From assembly GCA_963836195.1 (NCBI GenBank), contig CAWIIX010000033.1, forward strand, positions 992,001-1,056,000: 64,000 nt of DNA. The letters are read 5' to 3'. The translations under genes and the position numbers were made by a program. Positions 49,778 to 58,824 of the stretch are shown in pieces; the stretch's first letter is position 1; every line of letters begins with the position of its first letter. The DNA comes from Trebonia sp963836195. GTDB taxonomy: Bacteria; Actinomycetota; Actinomycetes; Streptosporangiales; Streptosporangiaceae. Below the pieces are notes generated by a model that worked only from the letters and a program-made list of their open reading frames with translations, was not told the DNA's origin and ran no database searches.

Positions 49778-49853
49778 TCGGAAATCTCGCCGCAGCGCCT
49801 GCCCCCTCCCCGCTGGTCGAGTGCCACGGCGTTCACGACAACCGAGGAACCTG

Positions 49854-51437
49854 ATGAAGAATAAATTTCGAATCTCAGTCGCTGCGGCGCTGGCGGCGGT
49901 CCCGCTGGTCCTCGCGGGCTGCGGCTCCGCCGCCGGATCCGGTTCCAGTTCTGGTGCCGGTTCCGCTGCCAGCGGCTCGTCAAAGCCGGTCGACGGCGGC
50001 AACCTGGTGATCGACCGCTCCAACGACGCCGTCTCCATGAACAAGACCACGACGTTCGACAACAGCTCGATCTTCGTGATGGAGCAGATCATGGAGCCGC
50101 TGTTCACCGTCAGCAACGACGGGAAGTCGGTCAAGCCCTGGCTGGCCACCGGCTACACGGTGTCGGCGGACAAGAAGACCTACACCGTCAAGCTGCGCAG
50201 CGGCGTCAAGTTCTCCAACGGCCAGCCGATGACCGCGGCCGATGTCAAGTTCTCCATCGACCAGGACACCGCGACCGGGTCCGATGGCTGGGGCTACATT
50301 AACGCGGCGATCAAGCAGGTCACCGTCGTCAACACCTCGACGGTGAAGTTCGACCTCAAGTACCCGTGGGCTCCGTTCATCGCCGACCTGTCGCTGTTCA
50401 GCAACGGGATCATCCCGAACAACTACGGCGGCCAGAGCGCGACCGCCTTCTACACCCACCCGATCGGCACCGGGCCGTTCGAGTGGAAGTCGTGGACCAA
50501 GGGCCAGTCCATCAAGCTGGTCAAGAACCCGGACTACTGGCAGCCGGGCAAGCCGTACCTGGACAGCGTCGAGTTCAACGTCGTCCCCGACGCGAACACC
50601 CGTGAGCTGCAGCTGCAGGGCAACCAGGCCGACATCGACACCTACCCCGACTGGTCGCAGTTCGCGACGCTGAAGAGCTCGCCGGGCATCGTGGCGACGG
50701 CCTTCCCATCCACCGAGGTCGACTACCTCGCCTTCAACGAGAAGAAGGCGCCGTTCAGCGACGCGCACGTGCGGCAGGCGATCTCGGACGCGATCGACCG
50801 TAACGCGCTGGTCAACGCGGTGCTGTTCGGCAACGGAAAGCCGGCCAACTCGCTGCTCATGCCGGGCCTGCCGTACTACGACGGCGCCGGCGGCGAGAGC
50901 TACGACCTGGCCGCCGCCAAGAAGGCCCTGGCCCAGTCGTCGGTGCCGCACGGATTCACCACGACCATGCTGATCGCGTCCGGTAACGCCAACCAGTCGA
51001 CGGTGGCGCAGATCGTGCAGTCCGAGCTGAAGCCGCTTGGCATCACGGTGAACATCCAGCAGCTTGACCCCACCGCGGCGCACGCCGCGTCGGAGGGCGA
51101 CAGCTACCAGATGGACTACTCCGCGTGGACCATGGACATCCCCGACCCGGACGAGTGGACCTCCTTCGCGGTCGACCCGAGCGGCGGCGCCAAGTCGGCC
51201 TTCACCAGCTACGACAACGCCTCGGTGATCAGCCTCAACAAGCAGGCCGAGCAGCAGACCGACCCGGCCAAGCGTGCGGACCTGTACGCCCAGCTGCAGC
51301 AGCAGACGTCGAAGGACGCCTTCCTGGCCTACCTGTTCTACCCGCCGTACGCCTACGCCACCACGGACAAGGTCCACGGCTTCTTCGTCACGCCGCTCGG
51401 CAACTTCCACCTCGAAGACGTCTACAAGACCAGCTGA
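49854..51437 (+). CDS. dppA-like SBP: Dipeptide/oligopeptide ABC transporter, substrate-binding lipoprotein
   Basis: 527 aa. Lipoprotein signal with LAGC lipobox near residue 20, Gly/Ser linker, then SBP_bac_5 domain: VMEQIMEPLFTVSNDGKSVK, LRSGVKFSNGQPMTAADVKF, HPIGTGPFEWKSW and AFNEKKAPFSDAHVRQAISD in order. It captures peptides outside the membrane for the permeases encoded next. ATG 49854 is chosen for AGGAACCTG and the signal sequence. Ligand specificity is unknown; the downstream peptidases suggest modified peptides. Confidence 0.93.
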   Translation: MKNKFRISVAAALAAVPLVLAGCGSAAGSGSSSGAGSAASGSSKPVDGGNLVIDRSNDAVSMNKTTTFDNSSIFVMEQIMEPLFTVSNDGKSVKPWLATGYTVSADKKTYTVKLRSGVKFSNGQPMTAADVKFSIDQDTATGSDGWGYINAAIKQVTVVNTSTVKFDLKYPWAPFIADLSLFSNGIIPNNYGGQSATAFYTHPIGTGPFEWKSWTKGQSIKLVKNPDYWQPGKPYLDSVEFNVVPDANTRELQLQGNQADIDTYPDWSQFATLKSSPGIVATAFPSTEVDYLAFNEKKAPFSDAHVRQAISDAIDRNALVNAVLFGNGKPANSLLMPGLPYYDGAGGESYDLAAAKKALAQSSVPHGFTTTMLIASGNANQSTVAQIVQSELKPLGITVNIQQLDPTAAHAASEGDSYQMDYSAWTMDIPDPDEWTSFAVDPSGGAKSAFTSYDNASVISLNKQAEQQTDPAKRADLYAQLQQQTSKDAFLAYLFYPPYAYATTDKVHGFFVTPLGNFHLEDVYKTS

Positions 51438-51506
51438 CGTCTGTTAGCTCACCTCGCAACGCGGGGTCGGCGGTCCGCCCGCCGGCCCCGCGGCAAGGAG
51501 AAGTAC

Positions 51507-52469
51507 ATGCTGCACCGGTTGCGCTTCATCCCGGGCCGGCTCCTTCAGGCGATCCCGGTGGCATTGGGCGTGAGCATTCTCGTCTTCCTGATGTCGCACC
51601 TGCTGCCAGGCAACCCGGCCGTGGCCATCCTTGGCAATCACGCGACTCCGGCCAACGTGGCCGCGCTCTCGAAGCATCTCGGGCTCGACAAGCCACTGTG
51701 GGACCAGTACTGGCTGTTTATCTCGCACCTGTTCCAGGGTGACCTGGGACAATCGCTGACCTACCAGCAGCCGGTGGTCAGCCTGGTGTTCTCGGCGGTG
51801 CCGGTCACCCTCACCCTGGTGCTCTACGCGCTGGTCCTGTCGCTGGTCATCAGCGTCCCCCTGGCCGGCTGGGCCGCGACCGGGCCCGGTCGTGCCCGTG
51901 ACCTGGCGGTGCGTGCCTACACCCTGATCGGTCAGGGCATGCCGCAGTTCTGGGTCGGCATCATGCTGATCCTGCTGCTGGCGGTGCGGCTGCAGATCTT
52001 CCCGGTCGGCGGCTACGGCCAGAGCTTCACCGACCACCTGTACTACCTGTTCCTGCCGGCGCTCACCCTTGCCATCTCGATGTGCCCGACGATCATCCGC
52101 AGCCTGCGGGCGTCGACCATCCAGGTCCTCGGCTCGGAGTACGTCGGCACGGCCCGATCCAAGGGCATCGCCGGCGCCTCGCTCTTCCGCGTCCATGTGC
52201 TCCGCAACGCGGCGATCCCGACTGTGTCCATCGTCGGCGTCAACCTCGGCTACCTGGTCGGCGGATCGCTCGTCATCGAGCACGTGTTCGCGATTCCCGG
52301 ACTCGGATCGCTGATGATCAATGCGATCTTCGCCCGTGACTTCCCGACCATCCAGGGCGTCGCGCTGTTCGTCGCGCTCTTCGTGGTCGTCGTCGGCATC
52401 CTCACCGACATCGTGTACACGCTGCTGGATCCGCGCGTCGACCTAGCTAACACGGAGGCAGTCCGATGA
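51507..52469 (+). CDS. dppB: Dipeptide ABC transporter permease (DppB-like)
   Basis: 320 aa, six TM helices. The OppB-type N-terminus FIPGRLLQAIPVALGVSILVFLM and the EAA-loop segment GTARSKGIAGASLFRVHVLRNA (binding the ATPase) are clear. ATGA overlap with the next permease. AGGAGAAG before the ATG. It acts with DppC as the transmembrane channel. Confidence 0.95.
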   Translation: MLHRLRFIPGRLLQAIPVALGVSILVFLMSHLLPGNPAVAILGNHATPANVAALSKHLGLDKPLWDQYWLFISHLFQGDLGQSLTYQQPVVSLVFSAVPVTLTLVLYALVLSLVISVPLAGWAATGPGRARDLAVRAYTLIGQGMPQFWVGIMLILLLAVRLQIFPVGGYGQSFTDHLYYLFLPALTLAISMCPTIIRSLRASTIQVLGSEYVGTARSKGIAGASLFRVHVLRNAAIPTVSIVGVNLGYLVGGSLVIEHVFAIPGLGSLMINAIFARDFPTIQGVALFVALFVVVVGILTDIVYTLLDPRVDLANTEAVR

Positions 52470-53353
52470 CGACCACCCCCGCCCCGACGCTCGCACCGGT
52501 CAAGGCCGCCGGCCGCCCCGGTCGGTCTCGTTCCCTGCGCCCCTGGTACCGCAACGGCTCGCTCGTGGCCGGGATGGTGATCGTCGGCGCGCTCATCCTC
52601 GTCGCGATCTTCGCCCCGTTGCTGACCTCGTACTCGCCGACCACGCAGAACCTCGAGGAGACGCTCCAGGGGCCGAGCGCCGCCCACTGGCTGGGCACCG
52701 ATCAGTTCGGCCGGGACGTGCTCACCCGCCTGCTCTGGTCAACCCGCGTCGACCTGCGCATCGGCTTCATCGCGGTGCTTATCCCGTTCGTCGTCGGAAC
52801 GATCCTGGGCGGCCTGGCCGGGTACTTCGGCGGATGGCTCGACACGATCGTGATGCGCCTGGTCGATATCTTCTTCGCGTTCCCGTTCTACGTGATGGTC
52901 ATCGTCCTGGTCTTCGTGCTCGGAGCCGGCGAGACGAGCATCTACCTGGCGATCGCGACCGTGTCGTGGGTGTCCTACGCCAAGATCGTCCGTGGCGAGG
53001 TCCTCGTCGCGAAACAGCAGGACTACGTGATGGCCGCGCGGCTCGGCGGCTTCTCGCACCTGAAGGTGCTGGCCCGCCACATCGGCCCCAATGTCCTGTC
53101 ACAGGCGATCATCTACGCGATGAGCGACATCGTGCAGGACATCATGGCCATCGTCACCCTCGGCTACCTGGGGCTCGGCATCGCTCCGCCCACCGCGGAA
53201 TGGGGATCGATGATCGCGGACGGGCAGCAGTTCATCACCACCCACTGGGAGCAGGCGACCATCCCCGGCCTCGCCGTCGTCGTCGTCAGCCTCGGGCTGT
53301 CGTGGCTCGGCGACGGGCTGTCCGATCTGCTCAGCCCGGACCGGAGGAAGTGA
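52466..53353 (+). CDS. dppC: Dipeptide ABC transporter permease (DppC-like)
   Basis: 295 aa. It has the DppC N-terminal OppC_N segment (APLLTSYSPTTQNLEETLQG, HWLGTDQFGRDVLTRLLWST) and an EAA loop (YVMAARLGGFSHLKVLARHIGPN), with six TM helices. It is coupled to DppB by a 4-bp overlap and is followed 1 bp later by the ATPase gene. Confidence 0.95.
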   Translation: MTTTPAPTLAPVKAAGRPGRSRSLRPWYRNGSLVAGMVIVGALILVAIFAPLLTSYSPTTQNLEETLQGPSAAHWLGTDQFGRDVLTRLLWSTRVDLRIGFIAVLIPFVVGTILGGLAGYFGGWLDTIVMRLVDIFFAFPFYVMVIVLVFVLGAGETSIYLAIATVSWVSYAKIVRGEVLVAKQQDYVMAARLGGFSHLKVLARHIGPNVLSQAIIYAMSDIVQDIMAIVTLGYLGLGIAPPTAEWGSMIADGQQFITTHWEQATIPGLAVVVVSLGLSWLGDGLSDLLSPDRRK

Positions 53354-53354
53354 T

Positions 53355-54350
53355 ATGAGCGAGACCCCGCTGCTCTCGGTGCGTAACCTGTCGCTTGGCG
53401 TGCGGCGCAAGGGCAGGCCGACGACCGTCATCGTCGATGACGTCAGCTTCGACGTCGCCGAGGGGGAGCGCTTCGGCATCGTCGGGGAGTCGGGTTCCGG
53501 GAAGTCGCTGACGCTCCGGGCGATCGCCAACCTGCTGCCCGCCGGGGTCAGCGTGCTGTCGGGCGCGATCCACTACCGCGGCCAGGATCTGCAGACCATG
53601 CCGGCGAAATCGCGCCGGCGCCTGGCCGGCCCGGAGATTGCGATGATTTTCCAGGAACCGATGACCGCGCTCAATCCGGTGATGCGGGTCGGGGACCAGA
53701 TCGCCGAGTCACCCCGACGCAACCTCGGCCTCAGCAAGTCCGCGGCGATGGACCTCGCCATCGACATGATGCGCAAGACCGGCATTCCGGACCCGGCTCG
53801 CCGCGCCCGGGCTTACCCGCACGAGCTATCCGGCGGACTGCGCCAGCGCATCATGATCGCGATGGCACTGTCCTGCTCGCCGCGGCTGCTGCTGTGCGAT
53901 GAGCCGACCACCGCCCTTGACGTGACCGTCCAGCTCCAGGTGCTCCGCCTGCTCGAGCAGCTGTGCGAGGACACCCAGACCGCGCTCGTCTTCGTCACCC
54001 ACGATCTCGGGGTCGTCAACCAGACCTGCCGGGAGCTTGGCGTCATGTACGCGGGCGAGATCGTCGAGCGGGGCCGGGTCAAGGACGTGTTCGCCGATCC
54101 GCGGCACCCGTACACCAAGGGCCTGCTCGACTCGGCCCCCGATTTCGACCAGCCCGACCGCGAGCTGATCGCGATCACCGGCTTTCCGCCTAATCTGGCC
54201 GACCGCCCGGACGGGTGCCCGTTCGAGCCGCGCTGCGCCTTCGCGGTCGAGCACTGCGCCACCGCCCGGCCGAGGCTGGCGGACGTGCGGCCGGGGCGCG
54301 AGGCGGCCTGCTTCGAAACCGCGCGCATCTTCCAGGGAGCGACCGCATGA
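53355..54350 (+). CDS. dppD: Dipeptide ABC transporter ATPase (DppD-like)
   Basis: 331 aa. Walker A GESGSGKS, Q-loop FQEPMTALNPV, signature LSGGLRQRIMIAMAL, Walker B LLLCDEPTTALD, and the H-loop VTHD. The C-terminal oligopeptide-ABC domain has CPFEPRCAFAVEHC. It forms a heterodimer with the next gene product. GGAGGAAG is just before the ATG. Confidence 0.95.
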   Translation: MSETPLLSVRNLSLGVRRKGRPTTVIVDDVSFDVAEGERFGIVGESGSGKSLTLRAIANLLPAGVSVLSGAIHYRGQDLQTMPAKSRRRLAGPEIAMIFQEPMTALNPVMRVGDQIAESPRRNLGLSKSAAMDLAIDMMRKTGIPDPARRARAYPHELSGGLRQRIMIAMALSCSPRLLLCDEPTTALDVTVQLQVLRLLEQLCEDTQTALVFVTHDLGVVNQTCRELGVMYAGEIVERGRVKDVFADPRHPYTKGLLDSAPDFDQPDRELIAITGFPPNLADRPDGCPFEPRCAFAVEHCATARPRLADVRPGREAACFETARIFQGATA

Positions 54351-54392
54351 CGGACGTCACCGCGCATCCAGAGGTCAGCTGGGCAGCAGGCC

Positions 54393-55394
54393 GTGCTGCG
54401 CGTCGCTAACATCAGCAAGGAATACCAGCTCGGGCATGGCCTGTTCAGCCGGTTCGGCGGCGCCCAGAAGACGTCGCTGAAGGCCCTGGACGGGGTAGAC
54501 CTCGAGCTGCGGCGCGGTGAGGTACTCGCGCTGGTGGGTGAATCCGGGTCGGGCAAGTCGACGCTGGCGAAGATCCTCGTCGGCGCGCTGAAGCCGACCG
54601 GGGGAGAACTGCACGAGCTCGGGCTGACCGAGGGCGCCGCCCGCCGGGAGCGCTCGCGGCGCGTGCAGATGGTCTTCCAGGATCCCTACTCCTCGCTCAA
54701 CCCGAGGATCAGCGTGGGGTCGATGCTGGCCGGACTGCTCCGGCTCCATCGCGTCGTTCCCCCTGGCGAGGTCCGCGCCGAGAGCATCCGGCTGCTCAAC
54801 CGGGTCGGCCTGCAAGAGGACGCGTTGCCCGCGTACCCGAGCCAGTTCTCCGGCGGCCAGCGCCAGCGGCTGGCGATCGCGCGGGCGCTGGCGGTCCGAC
54901 CCGACGTGCTCGTCGCCGACGAACCGGTCTCCGCCCTCGACGTGTCCGTCCAGGCGACCATCCTCGAACTGTTCAGGTCCCTGCAGGACGAACTGGGCCT
55001 GAGCATCCTGTTCGTGGCGCACAACCTCGCGGTCGTCCAGCACCTCAGCCAGCGGGTGGCGGTGATGTACCTGGGGCGTATCGTCGAGACGGCCGACACG
55101 GCCGAGATCTTCAGCAACCCGCGGCATCCGTACACGCGGGCGCTGATCGACTCCATCCCGCGCATGTCGGCCGACAGCGTGACCGATCCGTTTGAGGTCG
55201 ATGGCGAGCCGCCCAGCCCGATCAACGTGCCGTCCGGCTGCCGCTTCCATCCCCGCTGCCCGGTCGCCGTCGATCGATGCCGAACCGAGGATCCCGGCCT
55301 TTCGCCGGTCGGCCCCGGGCACGCGAGCGCGTGCCTGCTGGCGGCCGAACTCCCCGCCTACCGGGGCGGGCCCGAATTGAAGGAGGAACGATGA
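54393..55394 (+). CDS. dppF: Dipeptide ABC transporter ATPase (DppF-like)
   Basis: 333 aa. Walker A GESGSGKST, Q-loop FQDPYSSLNPR, signature FSGGQRQRLAIARAL, Walker B VLVADEPVSALDVS, and the C-terminal FHPRCPVAVDRC. The start is uncertain: GTG 54393 lacks a good SD. An ATG at 54347, overlapping the DppD stop as ATGA, opens a different frame that ends at 54409. A frame break between them is possible. The importer is otherwise complete. Confidence 0.88.
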   Translation: MLRVANISKEYQLGHGLFSRFGGAQKTSLKALDGVDLELRRGEVLALVGESGSGKSTLAKILVGALKPTGGELHELGLTEGAARRERSRRVQMVFQDPYSSLNPRISVGSMLAGLLRLHRVVPPGEVRAESIRLLNRVGLQEDALPAYPSQFSGGQRQRLAIARALAVRPDVLVADEPVSALDVSVQATILELFRSLQDELGLSILFVAHNLAVVQHLSQRVAVMYLGRIVETADTAEIFSNPRHPYTRALIDSIPRMSADSVTDPFEVDGEPPSPINVPSGCRFHPRCPVAVDRCRTEDPGLSPVGPGHASACLLAAELPAYRGGPELKEER

Positions 55395-56225
55395 AGATCT
55401 GGATCTCGTGCGACATGGAGGGCGTCGCCGGCATCGTCGACTGGGACCAGTGCCGCCCCGGCAGCGACGCGTACCCGCTCGGCTGCGCGCTGCTGCAGGA
55501 TGAAGTCAACGCGGCGATCGAGGGCGCGGCCGCGGGCGGGGCGACCGAGTTCGTCGTCAACGACTCGCACAGCCGGATGGCCAACCTCGACCCGCGCAAG
55601 ATCGCGGGCCGGGCCAGCTACCTGTCCGGCCGGCACAAGCCGATGTACATGGTCGAGGGGCTCGACGAAAGCTTCGACGCTGTTTTCCTCGTCGGCTATC
55701 ACGGCTCGATCTCCGGACGCCCGTCGACGCTCTCCCACACCTATAACCCCGAGGTGTTCGCGGGTGTCCGGGTGAACGGCGAGTACGTGGGCGAGAGCGG
55801 CATCAACGCCCTGCCGATGGCGCACTACGGCACCCCGATCGCCTTCGTCTCCGGAGACCGGGTGACCGCCGAGGAGGCGGCGCCGTTCGCGCCGGACGCG
55901 GTCAGCGTGCTCACCAAGGAGTCCATTACCCGGGCGGCGGCGCTGAACCTGCATCCGGACGAGTCGTGCCGGCTGAATCCGGGCCGGCGCCGAGGAAGCG
56001 GTCCGCCGGGTCGCGGCCGGAAGCGCGCACAGCCCCGTGATCGACTCCCCGGCGGCGGTGGACATGGAGTTCCAGACCGGTGACATGGCCGACATCGCCA
56101 GCTGGGCGCGCGCCACCGAACGGACCGGCGAGCGCACGGCCCGGATCGCCGGCGACAACCTGCTGAGCGTCTACCAGTCGTTTGTGGCCGTCACGTACCT
56201 CACCCGGCAGGCCGGCGGACGCTGA
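55391..56225 (+). CDS. dppA: M55-family D-aminopeptidase (DppA-like), frameshifted
   Basis: Expected ~277 aa. The N-terminal part MKIWISCDMEGVAGIVDWDQ has the metal-binding SDxEG-like CDMEG, with NDSHSRMAN and LSHTYNPEVF as further ligand segments, and INALPMAHYG. After NLHPDESCRL (55970) the frame breaks. AGAEEAVRRVAAGSAHSP and VDMEFQTGDMADIASWA continue in another frame to TGA 56225. Removing one A at 55976-55977 restores it. If real, the break truncates the enzyme. ATGA overlap with dppF. D-peptides are the usual substrate. Confidence 0.85.
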
Positions 56226-56282
56226 CGCCCGGTCCCGGGTGACAGAAGACGGCAGAAGACGACAGAAAGACGATCGATAGCA

Positions 56283-57194
56283 ATGCAGATTTTCGAAGCG
56301 GCCCCCAGCGACGGACCCAGCCTGGCCCTGCACGGCGGGGCAGGCGGACGGCTGGAGGAACTCTCCCTTGAGGGCCGCGCGCCGTACGACGAGGGCCTCC
56401 GGGCCGCCTACTCGGCCGGATGGCAGGTGCTCGCGTCAGGAGGCAGCGCCCTCGACGCCGTCTGTGCGAGCGTTGAGGTACTGGAGAACGACCCGCTGTT
56501 CAACGCCGGCCGTGGCGCCGCGCTGACCGCGACCGGTCACGCCGAGCTCGACGCGTCGGTGATGACGGGCACCGGGCACGCGGGCGCCGTCGCCGCCTCA
56601 AAGCACGCCAAGAACCCGGTCCTGCTCGCCCGCGCGGTGATGGAGCACACCGAGCACGCGCTGATCGTGGACCCGGACGCCGCGTTCCTTGAGTGCCATG
56701 GCTTCCAGCCGGTCGATCGCGGCTATTTCATCACCGAGTCACGGCAGCAGCAGCTGCAGCGGGTGCTTGACGGCCGTGCAGTCGCCGCCCGCCACGGAAC
56801 GGTCGGCGCGGTCGCCCGCGACGCCGACGGACGCGTCGCCGCCGCTACCTCCACCGGCGGGATGGTCGGCCAGGCCGACGGGCGGGTCGGGGACTCGCCG
56901 ATCGTCGGGGCCGGCGTGTACGCCCGCGACAACGTCGTGGCGATCTCGAGCACCGGCCACGGCGAGGCGTTCATCTGCGGCGTCGTCGCCTACGACATCG
57001 CCGCCCGGATCCGCTACTCCGGCGCAGGCCTCGCCGCGGCGGTCCGGGAGACCATCGAGACCGAGCTCGCCCAGCGCGGTTCCACCGGGGGCATCATCGC
57101 CGTCGGCGGCGACGGCCTGATCGTGGTGGCCCACAATTCGCCGGCGATGTTCTCCGCCCGCGGCACCGGCCCGGAACCTACGATCACGACATGA
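56283..57194 (+). CDS. iaaA: Isoaspartyl peptidase/L-asparaginase (Ntn hydrolase)
   Basis: 303 aa precursor. The N-terminal alpha part has SLALHGGAGG and DPLFNAGRGAALTATGHAELDASVMTG in pieces. The autocleavage site is at Thr173 in RHGTVGAVARD, the new N-terminal nucleophile of the beta chain, with STGGMVGQADGRVGDSPIVGAG following. The enzyme cleaves isoaspartyl (beta-aspartyl) dipeptides or asparagine. The RBS is weak (GACAGAAAGACG). It is ATGA-coupled to the RpiR gene. It supports a role in degrading beta-linked or isoAsp peptides. Confidence 0.93.
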   Translation: MQIFEAAPSDGPSLALHGGAGGRLEELSLEGRAPYDEGLRAAYSAGWQVLASGGSALDAVCASVEVLENDPLFNAGRGAALTATGHAELDASVMTGTGHAGAVAASKHAKNPVLLARAVMEHTEHALIVDPDAAFLECHGFQPVDRGYFITESRQQQLQRVLDGRAVAARHGTVGAVARDADGRVAAATSTGGMVGQADGRVGDSPIVGAGVYARDNVVAISSTGHGEAFICGVVAYDIAARIRYSGAGLAAAVRETIETELAQRGSTGGIIAVGGDGLIVVAHNSPAMFSARGTGPEPTITT

Positions 57195-58102
57195 CGGATA
57201 CCTCGGCAGAAGCCCTGCCATTGCGTGACGAGATCTTCCAGCGGATGGACGAGCTCACCCCGGCCGAGAGGAAGGTGGCGCGCACCCTGCTCGCCCGCTA
57301 TCCGGCGGCCGGGCTGGAGAGCACCGCCGCGCTGGCCGCGGCGGCGGGGACGAGCAAGCCGACCGTGCTGCGCCTGCTTGACCGGCTCGGGTTCGGCAGT
57401 TATCCGGAGTTTCAGCAACGCCTGCGGGGCGAGGTCACCCGGTCGATGAACGAGAGCCCGGTCAGCCGGGCCCGGGCCCGCCGGGCGGTGCCGTCCGACG
57501 ACAGCGTCTTCCTGCGCGCGGTCGAACAGCGAGCCGGACTGGTCGCGCGGCTGCCGGACACGGTGCCGCCGGCCGAGATCGAACGAGCCGTCGCCCTGCT
57601 GGCCGCGCGACCGAAGCACGTCGTCATCTCCGGCGGCTACTTCTCGCGGTTGGTCGCCCGCCTGCTGGCGATGCAGCTTGACCAGCTGATCCCCAACGTC
57701 GACTACGCCGACGAGCCGCTCGGGGCCGACATCGCGAAGTACCTGCGGGCCGGCCGCGACTCGGTCGTGATCGTCTATGACCTGCGCCGCTACGAGTTGG
57801 CGGCCAAGGAGGTCGTCACGCTGGCGAAGGCCGCGGGCGCCAGCGTCATCCTGATCACCGACGAGTCGCTCTCCCCGTCGGCCGAGGAAGCGGACATCGT
57901 GCTCCCGGCCGCCGTCGACGGCATTCCGTTCGACTCGTTCGCCGCCCTCCTCGTGCTCACCGAGAGCCTGGTGGACGCCGTCTTCCACGAACTCGGCGAG
58001 GCGGCCATCGAGCGGATGGCCGACTGGGAGCGATCAGTGCGCATCTACCGGGATTTTCGCGTCGGCCGGACCGCCGTCACGGCGACGCCGCATCAGGAGT
58101 AG
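57191..58102 (+). CDS. RpiR/MurR-family regulator with SIS domain
   Basis: 303 aa. The N-terminal HTH_6 (LTPAERKVARTLLARYPAAG, then GTSKPTVLRLLDRLGFGSYP) is followed by a SIS domain from ~125 (KHVVISGGYFSRLVARLLAM, GASVILITDESLSPSAEEAD). SIS domains usually bind phosphosugars, but here the context is amino-acid/peptide catabolism. It is embedded in the operon between peptidase and SDR genes, and probably senses a pathway intermediate. The motif at 48685 and 49748 is its candidate operator. Confidence 0.92.
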   Translation: MTDTSAEALPLRDEIFQRMDELTPAERKVARTLLARYPAAGLESTAALAAAAGTSKPTVLRLLDRLGFGSYPEFQQRLRGEVTRSMNESPVSRARARRAVPSDDSVFLRAVEQRAGLVARLPDTVPPAEIERAVALLAARPKHVVISGGYFSRLVARLLAMQLDQLIPNVDYADEPLGADIAKYLRAGRDSVVIVYDLRRYELAAKEVVTLAKAAGASVILITDESLSPSAEEADIVLPAAVDGIPFDSFAALLVLTESLVDAVFHELGEAAIERMADWERSVRIYRDFRVGRTAVTATPHQE

Positions 58103-58117
58103 AAAGAAGGCTGACAC

Positions 58118-58816
58118 ATGGGACACCTCGACGGGCAGGCCGCCGTCGTCACCGGCACCGCCCAGGGCATCGGGCGCGGGATCGCGGACCTGCTCGAATC
58201 GGAGGGCGTGACCGTTCACCGGGTCGACGCGGGCGACGTCGATCTACGCGACTCGGCCGCCGTGGACGCGTTCTTCGCCGGGTTTGGCGAGCTGCATATT
58301 CTCGTCAACAACGCCGGCGGAGTCCAGGGGCAGACGCATACCCCGATCGACGAGCTGACCGACGCGGCCTGGGACGCCGTCCTTGACGCGAACCTGCGCA
58401 CCGCGTTCAACTGCACCCGCGCCGCCGCCCGCCTGATGAAGCCCGCCCGCTACGGGCGGATCGTCAACATCGCCTCCGGGGCCGGCCGCAGCGTCAGCCT
58501 CACCGGCATCCAGGCCTACACCTCGGCCAAGGCCGGCCAGATCGGCTTCACCCGCCAGATGGCACACGAGCTGGGGCCGTTCGGCGTCACCGTCAACTGC
58601 ATCGCACCCGGATTCGTGCTCTCGAACCCGACCACCCAGGCGCAGTGGGACAGCTACGGCGAGGAAGGCCAGCAGTCCCTGCTCGAGAACATCGCGACCC
58701 GCCGGACCGGGACGCCGCACGACATCGCCCGCGGCGTGCTGTTCTTCACCGCGCCGGACGCCGACTGGGTCAGCGGGCAGACGATCTCCATCGACGGCGG
58801 GCACTCGCTCTTCTAG
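58118..58816 (+). CDS. Short-chain dehydrogenase/reductase
   Basis: 232 aa classical SDR. Nucleotide motif VVTGTAQGIGRG, NNAGG, catalytic Ser in NIASGAGRSV, and Tyr/Lys in YTSAKAG. The C-terminal SIDGGHSLF is typical. It oxidises or reduces a hydroxy/oxo intermediate with NAD(P)(H). AGAAGG is just upstream of the ATG; 15 bp after the RpiR stop. Substrate unknown. Confidence 0.93.
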   Translation: MGHLDGQAAVVTGTAQGIGRGIADLLESEGVTVHRVDAGDVDLRDSAAVDAFFAGFGELHILVNNAGGVQGQTHTPIDELTDAAWDAVLDANLRTAFNCTRAAARLMKPARYGRIVNIASGAGRSVSLTGIQAYTSAKAGQIGFTRQMAHELGPFGVTVNCIAPGFVLSNPTTQAQWDSYGEEGQQSLLENIATRRTGTPHDIARGVLFFTAPDADWVSGQTISIDGGHSLF

Positions 58817-58824
58817 GACAGGAC

